DNA of 64,000 nt from Asterella californica (lineage: Eukaryota; Streptophyta; Marchantiopsida; Marchantiales; Aytoniaceae). Location of the stretch: positions 31,240,001 to 31,304,000 of the forward strand of contig JAYKYS010000007.1 in assembly GCA_036924285.1 (NCBI GenBank), given 5' to 3'. The position numbers were made by a program, and so were the translations under genes. The notes under the pieces are model-generated. The model saw only the letters and a program-made list of their open reading frames with translations. It had not been told where the DNA came from and ran no database searches. Below, piece after piece: positions 12,230-23,970 of this stretch (the stretch's first letter is position 1; every line of letters starts with the position of its first letter).

Positions 12230-13220
12230 AGAGCGCCATCGCTCGGTTGTTCGTTTCTGCCATCGCTCGTTCACTTCCACACTTCCTCATTGCGGTCGCT
12301 CGATTCTGTCATCGCTCGATCGCTTTCACACTTCCTCATTGCAGTCACTCGCTTTCGCCATCGCTCGGTCGTTCACTTCCACGCATTTTTGCTGCGGCTT
12401 TGCCATCGCGGTTTTGAAAAGTTCTTTTCTTCTGTTCAGGCTCTCGGTTTGCTCGGTCGCTCGCTTTCACGCATTTTTGCTGTGGCTTTGTCATTGCGGT
12501 TTTGAAAAGTTCTTTTCTTCTGTTCAGGCTCTCGGTTTGCTCGATCACTCGCTTCCACGCATTTTTGCTGCGGCTTTGCCATAGCGGTTTTGAAAAGTTT
12601 TTTTCTGTTCAGACCCGAGGTTTGCTCGGTCGCTCGCTTCCTCGTTGCGGCTTTTCTGTTCAGACTCGAGGTTTGAGGTGCTCTTCTCCCGACCATCGCT
12701 CCGTAGGACTTTTCATCAATTTTTGCATGGATTCACACCAGTTCTGGGTTTTTCAAGGTTCATTTCGGTTCAGTGGTTTGTCTCAAGTTCTTCTCGGTTC
12801 TCAGTTGAGTGGTATTTCTCGGTTCATCTCAGTTCTCATTTCTGTTTTCTGATTTTCTAACAGAGTGGAAACTTGAGTTTGACATATTTGGAGGTGTACT
12901 GTGAGTGCTATCACGCTTCCTCGCTGCGGCTTTGCCATCACAGACATGAGTTGTTCTTTTCTGTTCAAGCTCTGAATTCTCGGTGCTCTTCTCCCGGTCA
13001 TCGCTCCGCAGGACTTTCCATCGAAGTTTACGTCGATTCTTCTCAGTTCTCAGGTGTTTCTCGGTTCTTTTCGATTCAGTGGTTTGTCTCAGGTTCTTCT
13101 CGGTTCTCAGTTGAATGGTATTTCTCGGTTCTTTTCGGTTCTCATTTCAGTTGACAGGTTGGTTTCTAACGAATTAGAAACTTGTGTTTTCTGTTAGGGG
13201 GTACACTGTGAGTGCTATCA
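12230..13220. repeat. Nested tandem repeat block (periods about 50, 88 and 305 bp)
   Basis: A 50-bp period is seen at about 12277-12376. An 88-bp unit beginning ACGCATTTTTGCTGCGGCTT starts at 12381, 12469 and 12557, the last copy degraded. A roughly 305-bp higher-order unit follows: GGTGCTCTTCTCCCG occurs at 12677 and 12982, and the matching tail GTGAGTGCTATCA ends near 12912 and 13220. The plus strand is T/C-rich. Open frames through the block exist only because the repeat lacks stops, so I do not treat them as genes. Confidence 0.85.
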
Positions 13221-13274
13221 TCTTTCTAGGTTCTTTTAGGTTCCATACCACATACTGTAAAGCGACGGAGGGTG

Positions 13275-13634
13275 ATGGCTGATGATGAGTTGAAAGATGT
13301 TTGGATAGTCTCGGGTGGTTGTCTTGGTGACAGTTCTCTAACTTTCACGACACAAGAACTGCGAGAAGGTTTTCCTGGTTATAGTGCAGCTATGGTGGCT
13401 TTCGTTGTCTTTGATGGAGGTGCACACCTACGGGACTTTGAGAGTGAGTTGATAGCTTGCATTTCTGCCTCTTATACTGAAGAAACCTCCAAAAAGAAAC
13501 GTTTTGTCATCTACAGAGAGCTCTCTTTTCTACTTGGCTATGTAGAACGGAAGCAGTTGCCTGAACTTCTTGAAGCTGCAGTAAAATCTGAGTTTCATGA
13601 TCACATGAAAGTTTATGTCGGTTTTCAAAACTAA
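13275..13634 (+). CDS. Hypothetical protein, 119 residues, unrecognised
   Basis: I do not recognise this protein. The frame starts at ATG 13275 (MADDELKDVWIVSGG) and ends FHDHMKVYVGFQN at a TAA. It is mixed charged and hydrophobic, with no signal peptide, obvious transmembrane segment or low-complexity stretch. A hydrophobic stretch (AAMVAFVVFDGG) and a helical-looking C-terminal half (YRELSFLLGYVERKQLPELL) suggest a small folded domain. It stands just 55 bp after a T/C-rich satellite block and before a gene-poor stretch. No acceptor or donor links it clearly to another exon. It could be a lineage-specific gene, one exon of a larger gene, or part of an unrecognised mobile element. Its coding status is uncertain. 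Confidence 0.45.
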   Translation: MADDELKDVWIVSGGCLGDSSLTFTTQELREGFPGYSAAMVAFVVFDGGAHLRDFESELIACISASYTEETSKKKRFVIYRELSFLLGYVERKQLPELLEAAVKSEFHDHMKVYVGFQN

Positions 13635-15113
13635 ATTTCCTGTTTCTGTTGTCTGATGTACATTTCGGTCTTCATATCTCTGTCTTTGTAGTTTTATTCT
13701 TAGCTGCATACATGATGCATCATGAATAGCAGGTCTAGGAGCTGCTAAATCAGCTCCTAAGAAATGCTATGCCCAGATGGGGGCTTCCAAGGGTTCAGAT
13801 CCCTGTAGCATCTCATGAAACCTTATGAGGTTTGCACAGTCTTCTCGGCTTGAGGTTAGACTAAGACAATAGTTTAGGTGCCAGTTACAGACTTCGGTGT
13901 AGTTTGCAAGGTGGGTGGAACACTGCTCGAGTCCCGGAAGTTTTCTGCAGGTTGGTCCTGGGACTTGGTCGAAATAACTGACTGAGAGTCAGCTAGCTAA
14001 GTAGGTAATCATGGTTTAGAATTTGTGTCCAAAAGCTTTGTAAGAGATATTTAGACTAGACTTCTAATTCGGTGGTGGTTCTTTTTCCACTAGTCTCTCA
14101 CTTTCGAAAGAGAACTGAAATGCAAAAGCACAAAACCGATTGATTATCGATCCTAACTAAAAAAACCTGAATTATGTGAATAATCGAAGCTTTAGTAGTC
14201 GATGTGGATGATACCAAGAAGGATGGGAAATGGGAAAACGTGTCGGTCGATGTAGCTGATGAGCTCAGCTGGTTCAACTGGGCGTATGTTGAATATGGTC
14301 CCAAGAGGTCTGGCTAAAACCTTTGAATATCATCCATCACTCGCAAGTGTTCCGACTGCGACAAAGAAGTCCAAGACGTTTTTATGGGCACATGAAAACG
14401 TCCGCGGGCGTCTCTAACCGAAGGGGGTGAAAAAAAGTCCAACAGCCGGTTAGGCTCTTTTCGTCAGGGCCGTTACATGGAAAGCGCTCACGTTCCTGAA
14501 GTCCTATGTAATTGTGTAACTCCATAATGAAATCGCACCTGAATCATTATCGAGTTTAGTGCACTTGTCTCAAACAGAAATCCATTTTTTCAACCCACAG
14601 CGACTTTACTAAAACCTGCTGTGCAAAAGCTTGCTTGTTATTACCAGAATTGACTATGAGAAGAAAACGTTAGAACAAGTTTGGAGTTCATATTTTTATG
14701 TTATGAAAAAATTACAAGTTATATAGAATGGAAATATTTATGTAGTATGTTGAAAATTCTACAATGGAAAATGAGAAGCAAGTTTGGAGTAAGAATTTTT
14801 CTGTTATAAAAATTAACAAGTTATATAGAGTGGAAACATTTATGTAGTATGTTGAAAATTCTACAATGGAAAATGTTGCAAACTGGTACTGTGGTACTTG
14901 TTGTTTGTCACCTGCGCAGAAACAATCAAATTATCACTTATATATGAAGAAACATTCACAACCAAAAAAAATCTGCTAGAAAGTTATGTATGAAGTGAAC
15001 AATCATGAGTAATACTTACATACTAAACAGTATGCTCGCCGAATATCGTGTCTCTCAACTCAGTCTGCCATGCAATTGTTCTCTCATGTAACTCTCGGCG
15101 TGTCTGAGTCCGG
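13635..15113. other. Gap between the hypothetical ORF and the gypsy element
   Basis: No gene was recognised. The stretch holds a two-copy tandem repeat at 14676-14876; the remainder is unremarkable mixed sequence. Confidence 0.5.
14676..14876. repeat. Two-copy tandem repeat, period about 103 bp
   Basis: Units start at 14676 and 14779 with CAAGTTTGGAGT. Both contain ACAAGTTATATAGARTGGAA and GTAGTATGTTGAAAATTCTA. Divergence between the copies is modest. Confidence 0.88.
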
Positions 15114-16096
15114 TGTCGGAGTGTGATCCGTCTACCTAGGAAAGCGCCGGGCTTCTGGCTGTGGTTGTTTACTCAAGAGGTTGGCTTTCAGGTCACAACA
15201 TGGGCTATAAACACTCACACAGGTGTGTAGGATCCTCTAATATGCTCAAAAGCGAAATTTAGGTCTAACTAGTAGTAATAGGTTTACGCGGTGAACTTTG
15301 ACACTCAAGGAGATGAAAACTATGAAGGTTTAGACTTCTAAACTTCCCCTACATGTAAATGAGGTACTACTGGACACACACACGAAGTTTCAGCTTGAGA
15401 TCAAATTCTAGCACCGAGATGTTGACAGAAAAGTTCTGAGTAAGAAAGTTATGGCAATTTTTGATACCCAGATGGCTATTTCAACCTAGAACAGAAGATT
15501 GGCTCGATGAATTTCAAATATTCTCACAGTATTTGAAGTCTACAGGATGCTGAACATCCCTGTGAAGTTGGGACTCCTGAATGTACACAGAACTCCAGAT
15601 CTCCTCCTCTGAAGTCGCTGCTCTAGATTAAGAGCTTTTCAGACCCCCTCAGCTTCAGCGGCCGCCCTGAATTACTCAGTCACTAAATTGATATGAAACT
15701 TTTGGGAAATTGTAGCCCTGCTGGCAGAGAACACAACCTTGAAGTTTTGAAGCAATTTCCTCAAATCTGCTGCGAGTGACACTGGAAATCCTAAATCCAA
15801 CAAAAGTGATTCAATTCTAGCACAATTCGAACTTCAATTGGTCATAACTTCGTCTTTATTGCCTCAAATCGATCAAAAATTTCACTGGAAGTGCTTGGCA
15901 TGACGAGCTCTCTCTCCCTGTGCTCTCAGATTTTGAAGATCCCTCACCAATTGCTCGAAATCCACTCTAGAGCTCTGTTTCTAAACTTAGAGTTTTACAA
16001 AAGACAAAAATGGACCAATGGGAGTTCATAGCTCCACTTGACTGTCCTTTTGTGCCTTAAACTACCTGGTAACTTATCTACACTCATAGGCTACCA
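15114..16096 (-). repeat. 3' LTR of the gypsy element
   Basis: This 983-bp LTR is nearly identical to 22451-23434. It begins TGTCGGAGTG and ends GGCTACCA in plus-strand reading. A diverged relative lies at about 29331-30300 in the opposite orientation. Confidence 0.95.
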
Positions 16097-16490
16097 CGTC
16101 AAGCCCCCTAGAGTGCCAGCGTAAAACTTAAACTACCTAAAACGACACGCAGCCCCGAAAAATAACTTAAATCAGCTAGAAAGCTCGCATGGGTGACAAA
16201 TAAGTACAACCCATGAGCTCAAACCCCTATCAGCATGGAAACCCTAAGTTATGTACATTGAACGTCATAGACAAGAAGAAGTCACTTGCACAAGCGCACA
16301 AATGCTTGAACAAGATAACTAGCATACTATCAGCCTACTAGGACTCAAAATAGTGTTAACACCGTATGCAAAGGTGTCAAACATATACATAAAGGACTAG
16401 AAGTAATATGAGCTAACTTCTAGAACTACTAAACTTAAGCGTCGGAGTAGAAGTCAAGCATGTAGTCGCCAAGTAGCGCAACATCCACCC
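16097..16490 (-). repeat. Gypsy 3' internal non-coding region, copy 1 of 3
   Basis: This lies between the integrase C-terminus and the 3' LTR. Its reverse complement recurs at about 23947-24345 with high similarity over its whole length, and part of it recurs at about 29156-29330, also inverted. Confidence 0.9.
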
Positions 16491-16531
16491 CCTCTGAACT
16501 TGCACATCCTCCGGTATGTGTCAGATCCAGA

Positions 16532-19500
16532 TCAAGACTCTTCAGCTTCAGCTTCAGCTTCAAATTCATCTTCAACCTCCATTGAGTCAGTTTCATCCTC
16601 AGTAAGCTCTACAATGTTTTGGTCCTCCCCTCTCCTTCTAAAGAGCTTGATTCTCTTCCCTGCGACTGGTATCTTGAGCACTGCACCATCTAACTCTCTC
16701 AAAAAATATGTGACATTATCATAAACTTCTAACACCACATAAGGTCCGAACCATCTCTTGGAAAACTTTCTGATAGCGCTATGCTGATTATCAAGACTAC
16801 TATCATAGACTAACACCCAATCATCTTCCTTAACTGGTTCGGGTAGCAATCTATGCGTTCTATCAAATCTGCCTTTGTTTCTCTCTCTAGCAATCTTTAA
16901 CCTTTCCACAGCTTTGGCAACATCCTCAGGTCTTCGTTATAATTGCTGGGTCCTTAATGCAAGAAGATTCTCCGTACTTCTACCATCTTCCCATGACAAA
17001 ACATTCCAAGTAGGCACAACCTCCTCAATCGGCATCACAACTTTTTGCCCTAGTATCAACTCTGCTGGCATGGAACTTGTAACGGTACTATGAGAACTAT
17101 GTAACGATCTGCCCACAAAGCAAATGGTAGCAGTCTAGGCCATTCACGGATCTTACTCTTGCAAGCTTTTACTAAAGCCTTGATGATTGGCGGATGACCT
17201 CGTTCGCTCTTGCTATTCCCTTCAGGATTGTAAGCAGTGGTTAACGTCAACTTGATTCCCAATCGCTTGAAGAACTCAACTGCTTCTTGTGAATCCAGCT
17301 CACCCTTATCTGCAATGATCTTTCTCACACACCCATACCTACAAATAACATCTTCAAGTAGAAAGCGGCAGACACTAGCAGTGGTCTTCGTCCTCAGAGC
17401 ACGACCTTCAACTTGGTTAGATAGATCTTCTCTAGCCAAGACTAGATACCTCATTTGTCCAAGTCCAAATGGCATAGTTACCGGATCAACTACCGATTTG
17501 TAATGAATGGCTAAAGGATAAGTAGGATGCAATCCATCACGATGACGTACGTTGGAATACATCTGGCAAGGTATACATGATGAAACAAACTGTACTACAT
17601 CCTTATACATACCCTTCCACCAATACTTTTTCTTCATCTTGGCAAATGTAGCCCAAACTCCTCTATGACCGGCCCATAAACTCTCATGGAACTCCTTGAT
17701 CAGCTTCTGCTGCAATTCCAAGTCACATACCACCCGCTGCGGTATACCCCCTTGTAGCTTAGGGCGCTTCCATAGATGTCCTCCATGTAAAAAGTAACCA
17801 TAAGCTATTCTACGGATCCTCTTAAAATTTGTATCAGACCAGCCTTCTTGCCTTTCCAGTGAACTCAAATAGCGCCCAAGATCCAACCACTCGCCATCAT
17901 ACACGGTTTCCTCAAAAAACTCCAACGGGGCTGCAAAACAGCTTCTATCTCTTCTAGCAAGAACACTAGAATAGAACTCTGTTCCCACATCCTCTTGGTC
18001 ATCTATCATTTCCTTCTCATCATAATACCTAGCCCTTGATAACATATCTGCCACATGATTGTCTTTTCCTGCAATATGTCTAAACTCTGGGTTCAAGGAC
18101 TTGATATATGCTATCCACCTCAACATAGCAATATCTGGAGTTGTACAGCTAGTGATCATTCCCAAGAGAGGTAAACAATCTGTCTCCACAACCATAGGTG
18201 CTCCTATCAAGTATTCCTTGTCACTCCTCATTGCAGTAACTACTCCCCATAGCTCTCTCTTGACTTGAGGGTAGTCTCTCTGCCGTGAACCTAACACCTT
18301 AGCTCCAAAACGCACCACATATCTATTTCCATCCTCATCATCTTGTCCTACATCCCATCCAATACCAATAGGACTAGTATCAACAGTAAAGATAACAGAT
18401 CTGCCCAACTCATATGTTACCTTCCGTAGAGTTGGTGGTGAAGTCAAAAGATCCTTCAACTTCCTCATAGACTCGCTTTGCTCCTCTTGCCACTGAAATC
18501 TTTGCCCCTTCCTCAGCAGCTTGTACAACGGATCTGCTATATGTGCAAAGTGTGGAATCCATATATGGTAAAACACACATGCACCTAGAAACCTTCTCAC
18601 CTCGATAACTGACCCACATGTCTCCTTCATCCTTCAAATGGCATCAACCTTGTTTGGACAAGGTTTCCGACCATAAGACCCACATGGGTGCCCCACAATC
18701 AACACCTCATGTTCTCCAAATACAGATTTTGCTCTTGATAAAGTCAAATGAACCTCCTCCAGTCGACTTAGTATCTTATCACAGTCAGATATGTGATCTG
18801 CAACAAACTTACGGCACCCCCTCTGATCTTTTACCTCATTCTTCTCCTCCTCAACACATCCTTTGATCGGCACATCATCAAGGAATGGCATAGTTTTTTC
18901 AGGAATGAAGTCCCTCAAAGCTTTGTTCATGTCATTCATCATATGTGCTACAGAATTGGTAGCACCTTGTGGCAAGGTGCACATCCTTAGTAACCCCAAA
19001 GGTGTCCTCATTGTAGTCAAGTCTCTACTTCCAGAGGATAACTGAAACTGATCATAACCTAAATATAAGTCTCCCATTGAATAGATAGCACGACCAGCAA
19101 AAGCCTCTGCAAACTCGTCTACAATAGGTCATATACCCATATTCTTGATAGTCATCTTGTTAACTGGCTGCATATCTTGGATAAATCTCAAAGCTCCACT
19201 CTTCTTCGGAACAGTAAACCATCTGCTAGAGTATGGAACTATAGATGGTTCCAAGATACCCATCCTAATCCTCTCATTGAGCAAGTCTATCAGCTTTGGT
19301 AGATGAGCTCTAGGTACAGGGATAGGACGTAGATTCCAAAGCACATGCGATATAGTAAAGATTACCATAGGTGCAACTACACTTGGATCTACACATCCTA
19401 CTTCATATGACTCAAACGCAAACGCCTTACCATGCCTAGATAGCATCTCCCTGAAACTCTTCTTCTCTTGCTCAGTAAGAAATCCATCACCTCCAATCCT

Positions 19501-19927
19501 CAGCTCCTTCAATGTTGTTTCTGTGAACTGGTGACCAATTCTTCTTGGTCCTCTGAGCGTCGGTTCTCGTGCAGCTTGCTCCATCTTCTGATTGTAATCG
19601 AGTGGTATAGGCAAACCCACTGGTTTGACTTTCTTTGCCACTTGACTTGTACTTGGTCTCCACATACACCTCTTGTCGATCTATAAACTTATCAATTACA
19701 TCATAAAGCTCCTTGGAGCTCACTCTCACCACTCTATCTACATCATCAATAGAACTTTCTACTATAAATTTCAACTCCCCTATAGTATCTACCAAATACT
19801 GCTCTTCAAACGTTCCAGATATGTATTCATCTCCTGCTAACTCTCCACTATCCCACAAAGACTGCTGTACATACTTCACATGTTGCCTTTGAAACCTCTT
19901 CAGATTCTCAACCTTCCTATAACACAC
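16532..19927 (-). pseudogene. Gypsy pol: reverse transcriptase, RNase H and integrase, broken
   Basis: Reading from high to low coordinate, RT appears at 19665-18634: SRWFTVPKKSGALRFIQD, then LGYDQFQL, LPQGATNS, and the catalytic box MPFLDDVP (FLDD). RNase H follows at about 18400-18000: VIFTVDTSPIGIGW, RDYPQVKRELWG, VVETDCLPLLGM, then AGKDNHVADMLSR. Integrase comes next: the H-H-C-C zinc finger (WAGHRGVW, SCIPCQ), weakly conserved core acidic residues (VVDPVTMP, IIADKGEL, YNPEGNSKSERGH), and the C-terminal GPY/F module (KRWFGPYVVLEVYDN). No chromodomain was seen; the protein ends in an acidic tail. Breaks are a frameshift near 19660, in-frame TGA codons near 19129 and 18632, and loss of frame near 17056. 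Both TGA codons could have come from CGA by deamination. Confidence 0.93.
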
Positions 19928-20058
19928 TGATCTACATGATGTCAGTCCTAAAAAGCTAGTGGATAAAGCTTCCTGCTCTACTGGATCAGGCGAGAATCCT
20001 TTCTCTACTGCACCGTTGAAGTCTCGCTCTTCAATGGTACTCTGCCAAAACCCTTAGA

Positions 20059-20696
20059 CTATCTAAACTCTTGAGTAATCTTAGGTAGTGGACGGTCTCT
20101 CAAGCTATCGTGATTTCTCTCATGTTCTGCAGCAACGGTTAAAAACTGAACAGCTCTTTTGTCATCTCTACTACGTATCCTAGCATAGGCTGAACCATCA
20201 TCCATAACTTGTGTCTCCATTCTAACAGCAGTAATGTAAGGCTGCCCTAGAATGATATGATAGGTTGACATGTCTTGTACAAAGAAATTCTGAACATCAC
20301 TGATGTCATCCACAGTTACCTTGATGTTGGGACAAGCACCATAGAGTTCTCCCCTCTGGTTGTTGGCAGCACGGATAAGCCATCCATGGTCGTTGTCTAT
20401 GAGCCACCTCTCACGCTTGTACAGCTCCTTAGACACTAGATTAATCTCTGAGCCGTGATCAATCAATGCCACAACAAGTTCCTCTAGATCTCCCAACTTC
20501 ACCAAGGTCTCTGTGGTTGCTCTTGCTCAATGGTTGTGAGAGTATGGCTCTTCTGCGATGCTTCCACATCATCTTCAAACCTCACGTGCTGATACGAACT
20601 CCCCTCTGATACTTGAGAGCAGTAACCAGCAATCTCATCTTCCTCATCCTCCGACAGTTTGGTCCCTAGAGCGTTAAGCGTAGCTGGTTCACCCAA
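20059..20696 (-). pseudogene. Gypsy aspartic protease region
   Basis: This is the retroviral-type aspartic protease that matures gag-pol. The active-site loop reads VVALIDHGSEINLVSKELY, with D-H-G-S in place of the usual D-T/S-G-A/S. The downstream YHIILGQPYI matches the family's conserved ILG flap-to-core segment. The frame is interrupted upstream (20499-20696 is in a different frame) and downstream, so it is not part of an intact polyprotein. Confidence 0.8.
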
Positions 20697-21267
20697 AATC
20701 TGATGTTTTCTCTTGATGATATCTATGATAACCTCATGGAACTCACGCTTTGCAATCCCAAAAATCTAACCCAAGGTAAACTCAACCTTCCCATTCAAGA
20801 TACGATTCTCTAACACCTGCTTCAAGTCTGTAGCAATCTCAATGTCAGACTGAAGTTTGTATGCAGGCATCTTACCCTTCTCTTTGCTTCTCTCCTTCTT
20901 CTTTGGTGTTGTAGATGGTAGATCCTCCATAGTTTCCTCCCGAGTAGGTGTTGTCTCCTGCCTTGTCTCTGGTCTAGCCCTTTCACTCCTTGTAGCAGGT
21001 CGTTTGGTTGTAGAAGCCTCACATGCATCCTCCCTCTGCGTTTTTCTTCTTGTACAGCTTCATGCTGACTTCTTGTAACATAAGCATGCACTGACATAGT
21101 ATCCATAGGGTCATTCCATCATGTAGTTTCTCGAATTGAGTTGCCAACCCTTCGTAGCACATCCTTGTCTAGCTCTGTTCTAGCTACGGACCGCACTACA
21201 TCATACCACAACCCAGTAGTCCCTTTCTCTTTCTCCATCTCCACTTTCACTCCACAGGTAGCAGCAT

Positions 21268-22426
21268 TCAAAGAGAAACAACATGTGATGCTGATATCTC
21301 ATTCACAAGTCTTTTCATACCACCCTTGCCAAAGTTGGTTCCCAACATCATCCCAGTCTCTCTCAGATGAATCTTACCATCTTTGAAGAAGATCAGATCC
21401 TTCCTGAATGCATCTGAAAACTCCCCACAATCTCTTCTTACATGGTCTAGGCTATCACACCATATACAACGATGAACAAAGTCTTCTCTCATCTGAGGTC
21501 TCTGCATAGCAGGCTGTACATTCTGCTCCTTCTCTTCTAACCTAGTGAGCTTAAGCTTAAGCTCCTTCATATCCTTAATGAACTCATCAAGCGGTGAGTC
21601 TTCCTCTCTAGCAATCACCAAAGTGGGGTTAGTAGGCAACTGCTTGACAGGAATTATCAGAGGTGCTGCTTCACTTACCACCATCTTGTCCCTTCTTCTC
21701 TGTCTCTTGGTCAGCAAAGAGACAGCCTCTTCAACTTCCTTCCTGTCAGTCTTCAATTATCTCTCCTCACTCTTGTCTTCTAGCAACAGCTCAAGCTTCT
21801 CCTGAATAGTCACGTCCGCTGCTTGTAAGAAAAGCTCGGTCTTCTCCACCTCCAGTGTAAGCTTCTCTGTCCTAGAAAGCTGAGCATACTGACGATCAAA
21901 CTCCCTTAACAACTCATTTACAGACAAACCTTTGTTAGGCTTCACCACCCACTCCAAGAACGTTCTCTTGGTCACCCTCTTTGAATCTTCAGTGTAGCAC
22001 TCCTCCTTCAAAGCGCGCATAAAGCTCTCCCAACTCTGTCCTTGCTGCTGCTTGAGCTCCTTCACATGCCCACGAATCTCAAGCACAACAGCAAGTTCAA
22101 AGTTCTCCACCATCTCTTTCTCAGGTACCTTGTTCACCTCCATCTCCTTAGCATAATATCGCACGTACTTGGAAATATCTGTCCCCTTGAACTGGTCCAT
22201 CTGATGCACCACAGATTGCAACGCCGTGGTTGCTAATACCTCCTTCCTCTCTGTGCTCTATTGCTGATGCATAAACATGGAAAAAGCTTGGAACATCTTC
22301 ATCGTAGCAGCATCCAACTGAATAGGTTATTGAGCAGCAGCAGCACCTCCACTTAATGATCCTTGGTTGGCCATGATATCTGATCCTGTAACACTCTGAA
22401 GAAAACTCCCACCCTAGGTGTTTCAC
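21268..22426 (-). pseudogene. Gypsy gag with CCHC zinc knuckle, broken
   Basis: Gag forms the particle that packages element RNA. A helical capsid-like segment (FELAVVLEIRGHVKELKQQQ, then GQSWESFMRALKEE) lies at about 22221-21757. It is followed by a charged coiled-coil-prone stretch (KELKLKLTRLEEKEQN) and a zinc knuckle RCIWCDSLDHVRRDCGE (C-x2-C-x4-H-x4-C) near 21450. A frame change near 22220 and an in-frame TAA near 21758 break the reading frame. Confidence 0.88.
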
Positions 22427-22450
22427 GTCGAGTTCACCAAAAAGAGAGTA

Positions 22451-23434
22451 TGTCGGAGTGTGATCCGTCTACCTAGGAAAGCGCCGGGCTTCTGGCTGTG
22501 GTTGTTTAATCAAGAGGTTGGCTTTCAGGTCACAACAGGGGCTATAAACACTCACACAGGTGTGTAGGATCCTCTAATATGCTCAAAAGCGAAATCTAGG
22601 TCTAACTAGTAGTAATAGGTTTACGCGGTGAACTTTGACACTCAAGGAGAGGAAAACTATGAAGGTTTAGACTTCTAAACTTCCACTACATGTAAATGAG
22701 GTACTACTGGACACACACACGAAGTTTCAGCCTGAGATCAAATTCTAGCACCGAGATGTTGACAAAAAAGTTCTGAGTAAGAAAATTATGGCAATTTTTG
22801 ATACCCAGATGGCTATTTCAACCTAGAACAGAAGATTGGCTCGATGAATTTCAAATATTCTCACAGTATTTGAAGTCTACAGGATGCTGAACATCCCTGT
22901 GAAGTTGGGACTCCTGATTGTACACAGAACTCCAGATCTCCTCCTCTGAAGTCGCTGCTCTAGATTAAGAGCTTTTCAGACCCCCTCAACTTCAGCGGCC
23001 GCCCTGAATTACTCAGTCACTCAATCGATATGAAACTTTTTGGGAAATCGTAACCCTGCTGGCAGAGAACACAACCTCGAAGTTTTGAAGCAATTTCCTC
23101 AAATCTGCCGCGAGTGACACTGGAAATCCTAAATCCAACAAAAGTGATTCAATTCTAGCACAATTCTAACTTCAATTGGTCATAACTTCGTCTTTATTGC
23201 CTCAAATCGATCAAAAATTTCACTGGAAGTGCTTGGCATGACGAGCTCTCTCTCCATGTGCTCTCAGATTTTGAAGATGCCTCACCAATTGCTCGAAATC
23301 CACTCTAGAGCTCTGTTTCTAAACTTAGAGTTTTACAAAAGACAAAAATGGACCAATGGGAGTTCATAGCTCCACTTGACTGTCCTTTTGTGCCTTAAAC
23401 TACCTGGTAACTTATCTACACTCATAGGCTACCA
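22451..23434 (-). repeat. 5' LTR of the gypsy element
   Basis: This 984-bp LTR is collinear with 15114-16096, with about 19 substitutions and one single-base indel seen by eye. The gag-like reading begins only about 25 bp beyond its inner edge, leaving almost no leader. Confidence 0.95.
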
Positions 23435-23689
23435 TCTTAGTCAAGGACATTCAGAATGCAACCGATCATAAGACAAGAGATCACAGGGCGTGCATGACTC
23501 GACCCGGAGACAGACCTTGCTGCAATATCTCGGACCTAAATAGACCCGCATCAGACACATATTATCTACGAGGTATGTTCTCTACATTTGATAATCAATA
23601 ATTGCTTAGATTAGGATTAGCTTAGACTTGTGTATATTAGATCGACACAATCTTGATTATGATGTAAATTAAATGATGTATGCGTTGTA

Positions 23690-23970
23690 GATTCTCCCAC
23701 TCATCGAGCTATGATAGAATTCATGAAGAAGACCATTACGCCAACGAAGATGCTATTTTATACTAGAGCTCGAGAGACTATATGTCAAAGACTTTCAACT
23801 CGGTCATAAACAAGTTTGTCACGAAAAGGACACATTTTGCAAAGTCACATGAAGCTCGATTAGCGGCATGTTGCATGGACTGGAACAAGAATATACGTCG
23901 GGAGCCCATCAAGATTTATCAACGACGTCCTCAACATACATTAGTGCGGTCCCGATGTCGCGCTACTTGA
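23690..23970 (+). pseudogene. C-terminal fragment of a DDE-type transposase
   Basis: The plus strand reads THRAMIEFMKKTI, then after a one-base frame change near 23779, MSKTFNSVINKFVTKRTHFA and ARLAACCMDWNKNIRREPIK. The pattern (E/K)-S-F-N-S-V-I-x2-(F/Y)-x2-K-R followed by R-x2-A-x4-N-x-N is the C-terminal signature of a transposase-like family seen mainly in animals and algae. The N-terminal and core parts of what looks like the same family lie at 24544-26100 on the opposite strand. The fragment starts directly after the gypsy 5' LTR and ends at an inverted copy of gypsy internal sequence. Confidence 0.5.

Larger units (their letters stand above)
15114..23434 (-). mobile_element. Ty3/gypsy LTR retrotransposon, complete length but non-coding-competent
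   Basis: This 8.3-kb element reads on the minus strand: 5' LTR 22451-23434, gag, protease, reverse transcriptase, RNase H, integrase, a 430-bp 3' untranslated region, then 3' LTR 15114-16096. The order RT-RNase H-integrase makes it Ty3/gypsy. The LTRs start and end TG...CA in either reading and differ at about 20 positions by eye (about 2 percent), so insertion was fairly recent. A G-rich stretch (CTAGGGGGCTTGACG on the minus strand) immediately precedes the 3' LTR and is a plausible polypurine primer. Stops and frameshifts break gag and pol. The 5-bp flanks differ (TCCGG left, TCTTA right), so there is no target-site duplication, suggesting later rearrangement. I could not assign a tRNA primer-binding site. 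Confidence 0.93.

Noticed and set aside
12160..12852. Several overlapping open frames of 65-120 codons on both strands
   Set aside because: They lie in a tandem repeat whose period keeps frames open; translations are repeats of the same words with no domain.
22430..22450. tRNA primer-binding site of the gypsy element
   Set aside because: TGGTGAACTCGACG lies next to the 5' LTR, but I could not match it to a known plant tRNA 3' end, so no site is called.
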